This document shows positions 27,787 through 32,089 of a stretch of DNA of 32,089 nt, in pieces. Positions within the stretch are counted from its first letter, which is position 1, and every line of letters starts with the position of its first letter. The stretch is from contig NW_023365788.1 of NCBI RefSeq assembly GCF_000003815.2, forward strand, positions 300,663 to 332,751, read 5' to 3'. The notes beneath the pieces are model-generated. The model saw only the letters and a program-made list of their open reading frames with translations. It was not told the origin of the DNA and ran no database searches. A program made the translations under genes and the position numbers. The stretch comes from Branchiostoma floridae (lineage: Eukaryota > Chordata > Leptocardii > Amphioxiformes > Branchiostomatidae).

Positions 27787-28418
27787 ATACCGGCCGTAAG
27801 ACTTATACCGGCCGATAAAAAATAATGGCATTTACACATGCAACAATAGTTATTTCTGAGGTATGCACACTTCAGACATCTAGGTATCCAATACATCTTT
27901 TACAAAGCATCGATTACAATGCATTCGAAGACGACAAGGCGAAAAGTTTTCAGTATCTTTTTCGGGACAGGCAGCTCGTCGTGGGACGAACACGGCACCG
28001 TCACATTCATTGCCAGATTTGTAGATCATAATTACACATGCTCACGGCACAAGACGAACATGATTCAACAGCAATCTTGAATTTCTGTTGGTGACCTACA
28101 ACTCAAGTAAAAGTGTGAAGAACCGTTGCATAATAGCCCGGATCTACGACTGAATGGGCAAAATTGAACGTACGCAGCCATTTTCCCGCCATTTTTATAT
28201 CTACGCTAGCAGTGAAGTGTTACGTCATAGCGGTTGTGACGGACAGAAGTTAAATGAAAATTCTTGACAGTATACGTCCGTTTTCTCATGACATTTTTCA
28301 TGCTCATGCAGGTTTATGTTTTATGCATTTACTAACATAAAAGGAAGGAACATGGAGAATGTATAAAGGTACATAGCGACAGTTAATTGTGCCGTGTTTC
28401 TTCCGGCCGGTATTTTGT
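27787..28418. repeat. Possible foldback element with ATACCGGCCG ends
   Basis: AATACCGGCCGTAAG at 27787 is nearly the inverse of CTTCCGGCCGGTATTTT ending near 28418, and the left word is repeated 17 bp on. The interior has no gene. It lies in the presumed 5' intron of the CARD gene. No clear target duplication. Confidence 0.3.
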
Positions 28419-30089
28419 ACCCCCTCCCAACCACGCGCCCGTTCGCCGTGTAATTCCGCGCCGTGTTACAATTACGATATTACGCTGTTTAGCAGGACAA
28501 GAGTGGCAGAAAATTTACACAGAAGAAGTGACAAGGGTAACCTATAACAGCAACATGTAACTGGAGAAAATGATGCGTTGGCAATTTGTCAAATCAGTAT
28601 GGCTAGAGAAATCGTCGTAAATGTGCCGGTATTATGATAATAGATGTTACACATATTCTAGATTACATTATCTAAATTTCAGGTACATTTTTAGTTATTT
28701 ATGGTTGCTAATGTTACGACAAGATCATCTAAAATCTAATCACACAAATACATAGATACCTGCTGATGAAAGATTTTAAGAACAGAAGAAACTTCCCTGT
28801 GTTGACCACGGTGAACTGACCCTTTTTCATTTGAGCATAGCAAGAATACATTTCTGACATGTTGAATTGAAGCGGAACACAAGTACCGTACTTGAAACGG
28901 CTCATGTTACAAGAGGTTGTAGCGCCACAAAATATCCGGTCTTGGTAATCTAAACATTTACCCTATAGTTGACACGATTGCACAAGCCTCTAAGTGTCCA
29001 GTCAGACGTTTCAACAAAGGTCACAGAAAGGTCATACCACTTTGTCACTACCGTCAACTGTAATGTCGGTATGAGTTTTCTTTCACACAACCAGTACAGC
29101 AGTGGTAACATGTACAATGTACGTTTCAGCTACATAAAGTGGTGAGAAACAGAACTCCAGTCCGAAGCTTTGAGAAAATGTATGATAAGCATCGAAACGT
29201 AAGCAAGTGGGGGACACGATCAATATGTAAACGAAACTCCTATATCAAATGATCTGCCACCCTGATAAAATCAATTTCGGATGTAAGGTAAGCAGTTCCT
29301 TTACAAATTATATACTTTTTAAACGTCTTGTTTTAAATGATATTCGGGCTGAATTATCTGTGACGGTGTTGTCCAGTAAATACATGTAACACAACTTAGG
29401 TGCTTGACTAGTTCTAGCACGTTTGATAAAGCAGACTTATTTTTCATGTTCAAAACAGTAATAAATCATAGACCTCTTACGCAAGTTAAGGTGTGTATGG
29501 TATAAGGAACAGTCCAGAGTCTACTCCACACGCTATGGCACATTCCAGACTATTCTACGGTCTCCTGGCTGCCATGTATTTACACACAGAGATAGGAACG
29601 CAGTGAGACGTGCACAAAGAGCTCTTTATACCCCTTTCATAGCCTTGTGTACAACGATTAAGTTTTTATCTGTTTTAAGCCGATTATTGGAGATAAGAAG
29701 TTGAATACGTCTTGTTTCGTGGCTCTAAAATGTGCCTAAAGCTATTCACACTTAAGATAAATCTAAACGTTATTTTGAGACAATCCCAAGAAACGCCTAG
29801 GAATTAGTGTAGCTGGTTGAAAACAACAAAGCAATCCAAGCATATTACTGTTACTCGATATTTCTAGGATGTGATAAGTCTTCAAGCTTTAAACATACGA
29901 CTCTATAATGAGGTTAAAGAAAGAAAATAAGGCCCATTCTCAGAGTCAAGAAGTGCCCAATAAAAGTCACATCAGACAGCGCAAACAAACTATAATACCT
30001 GATCTTTGTACCTTTTTGTAACAAAAAGTCACTGTACTTGTGGTTATTCTGCCTCACTTACCACAATAAAACAATCACACTTTACTCAC

Positions 30090-30140
30090 CTTGACGTTTT
30101 ACTACAAAGTCAGCCCGCGTCTGAGGTAGAATAAGACAGT
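30090..30140 (-). other. Possible noncoding first exon of the CARD gene (3' edge)
   Basis: On the minus strand the sequence GTAAAACGTCAAG is followed by GTGAGTAAA, a strong donor at 30089. It lies 2.5 kb upstream of the CARD start exon, whose acceptor requires an upstream exon. The 5' boundary is not determinable, so the given outer limit is arbitrary. A second promoter-like region, with CpG-rich DNA and an E2F-like TTTCCCGCC, lies at about 28180-28470. Confidence 0.3.
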
Positions 30141-30879
30141 TTTTGTGGCAAAGGTAGAAGCAGCACCTTGCTATGCAGTTGACCCACTACACCTCGCCTT
30201 CTGTACTGGTTGGCAACCAGCCGGGCGAACAAAACTGTGTTGCGCCGCAGGTTTCCTTGGAGATAGAAAATATTTGGACTGTTTAACCGTTGGGCGAATC
30301 ACATTTAAGCTGCCAACGCTGTTAGGATATGACACACTGTGCAAACGCAAACGACGTTTTGATTTGCTGAGGAATAATGGCCCAAATGGCGAACAAACAT
30401 GGCGGGATCTTTATCTTTTAAGGTAAAATGGCGTCTCTGTTAGGTTTGCCCTGGTATGAGATCAGGAAACTGTTTGCTTTACCGCTCAGGTGAAAATGCC
30501 GTGACGTGTTGTTCTTACACAGGGCTCTACCAACATGGTCAGACATACAGGGGGCAGCAGAAAGAAATACCAACTGCACGTATACACTTATAATGAGAGA
30601 TATTTATTTGCATGCTCCTGCCCACATGGGCTAAATGCAGTGATTCAATAGTATTGCATGGAATACTAAAGACTAGATATTATTGCAAGTAGTGCTACAA
30701 TCAAATAATTGGATTTAAAAAATGTCTAAAACTATGATATTACTATAACTATGATAAGGGTAGCATTGGTATTGTTTCGTGTTTTGGTGGTGGGACGTTG
30801 GCGCGCTGTTATGATTATTGTATTCCGCTATGTGCCGCTGTTAAAATAAGTTTTTACATCTAAAGTCCAGCGCCACATT

Positions 30880-31100
30880 GTAACGCTAGTTTACCTTTAT
30901 CCGCGGGGTAACCTATACCCGATGTTTTTAAAAACAGGGTATTCAATGATATCAAGTCGACGGACGGTGGTTTCAAACTGTGGAAGTTTGATAATATCGT
31001 AGTTAGAAACTTCCATTGATCAACTTGATATCCCTAAATACTATGTTTCTAACAACAACGGATATGGGTTACCCCGCGGTTAAAGGTGAGCTAGCATTAC
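30880..31100. mobile_element. 221-bp MITE with 42-bp inverted ends
   Basis: GTAACGCTAGTTTACCTTTA continues to CCGCGGGGTAACCTATACCCG; the right end is its inverse with about six mismatches, finishing GCTAGCATTAC at 31100. An inner inverted pair (GATATCAAGT / ACTTGATATC) adds a second stem. No ORF. Confidence 0.82.
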
Positions 31101-32089
31101 TTGTGTTATTTTTATATGTGCATAAAAAATGACACAAACGGACACACAAATCATCACCTTTATTCACAGTCATGACACAATCATTCGTAAATTGTGAGCA
31201 ATTATTCCAAAGATTATGATCCGTATGTAGTGATTTGGTGTCAAATTTTGAATAGTTTCTTTGGTTAGACACCTAGCCTAAATTTAGTAGATGTTTCGAG
31301 ATCCTATATATATGTTCCGACGCCCCCATATTACATTATCCAAAATTATACGGTAACATTTCCTAACCAGGGCCCGGCCGGGATGTTTAAGAAAACGAAA
31401 AATAAAAGCGTTTATCAAAAGTATACTATGTACTCAGTTATCATGCTCATGACGCTTTTTAAGTAGGTTTTGGGTGTTTCGGACCATTTAAATCATACGT
31501 TTTCACCGGAGGCTTCGTTTCGGAAATGTGCCGTTGGGATGTTAGAAAGAAGGGGCGTCGATAGATTTGGTTGTTCTATAGTTTCTTGTGATTGGGAACC
31601 TCTCTCAAGCGACTGGAATGGTCTATAGTCTATACTAACTATGCCTATTATCTAAGTCTTTAACAATAGACATATCTGCAAACCATAGATCATATGCTTT
31701 TATGAGTGCCTCACATTACTTGACAAAATGGATGAACAATCCACGTATGGCCACATAGTTGTCCATTCTTAAAGTTGTATGTGAACCCCACCTAGCGATT
31801 TTACGCGACACTGCAAACTGATTTTAGTCCTTTTTTTTCGACCGATTTAGAAAAGGTCTATTCTTCTTCTCTTCTTAAACATCTGTGCTTTGTTATTTTG
31901 ATTTGAAACATCATGGTTCTCATTCTGCGTTCAGCTTTCAGTAATAGTACAACAGGTGTTCAAGACATTTTAAACATACAGTGTCTTTAAAACAGGTGTT
32001 ACCTATAATTAATACTAAACAAGTTGAGCAATGTTGACGAAACAGCTGTTGTGTTTCTAAGTAATAGATAGATGATGGGCTGGCTCGAT
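31101..32089. other. No recognisable gene
   Basis: AT-rich DNA with short frames only; no domain, splice pattern or strong repeat was recognised. Confidence 0.5.

Noticed and set aside
30145-30426. 93-residue plus-strand frame upstream of the CARD gene
   Set aside because: No recognisable domain or splice sites. Two ATGGCG contexts nearby hint at a divergent start but are too weak to call.

Overview
The window looks like nuclear DNA of an invertebrate deuterostome, most probably a lancelet (amphioxus, Branchiostoma). The signs are AT-rich intron-dense DNA, an extracellular-domain-shuffled gene with phase-1 introns, a CARD-coiled-coil gene, and many short inverted-repeat transposons. The species call is inference. 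No prokaryotic, viral or CRISPR feature was seen. Two runs of exactly 100 N (18440-18539, 20798-20897) are assembly gaps of unknown true size.

Region 1 (about 960-14332, minus strand) is one gene of at least 15 coding exons. Read from splice sites, it encodes a predicted protein of about 896 residues: signal peptide - CUB - LDL-receptor class A - Frizzled cysteine-rich domain (CRD) - kringle - sushi (CCP) - complete Cys-loop (nicotinic-type) ligand-gated ion channel with four membrane segments. The ectodomain modules all sit on phase-1/phase-1 exon blocks. The channel part keeps the 45-bp and 110-bp exons typical of nicotinic receptor genes. All 15 exons join in one frame except for an apparent single-base deletion in the first Frizzled exon near 9425. 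This chimeric receptor is the main discovery in the window.

Region 2 (14333-22931) has no convincing complete gene. It holds a foldback element, three diverged copies of a dispersed repeat (one carrying a nested MITE), an internally deleted mariner element with TA target duplications, a 114-bp palindrome, a non-LTR reverse-transcriptase remnant, a TTAA-flanked piggyBac-like non-autonomous element, and an uncertain exon fragment interrupted by a gap.

Region 3 (22767 to about 30100, minus strand) is a CARD-coiled-coil gene. Two shared exons encode a full CARD. Either of two paralogous coiled-coil last exons can follow, each with a phase-1 acceptor, its own stop and its own AATAAA candidate, giving predicted proteins of 240 or 424 residues. 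A noncoding first exon may lie near 30090. Downstream to 32089 only a 221-bp MITE and unremarkable DNA were recognised.

The two genes share strand but nothing in the sequence links their functions. The first is a cell-surface channel candidate, the second an intracellular innate-immunity or death-signalling adaptor candidate.
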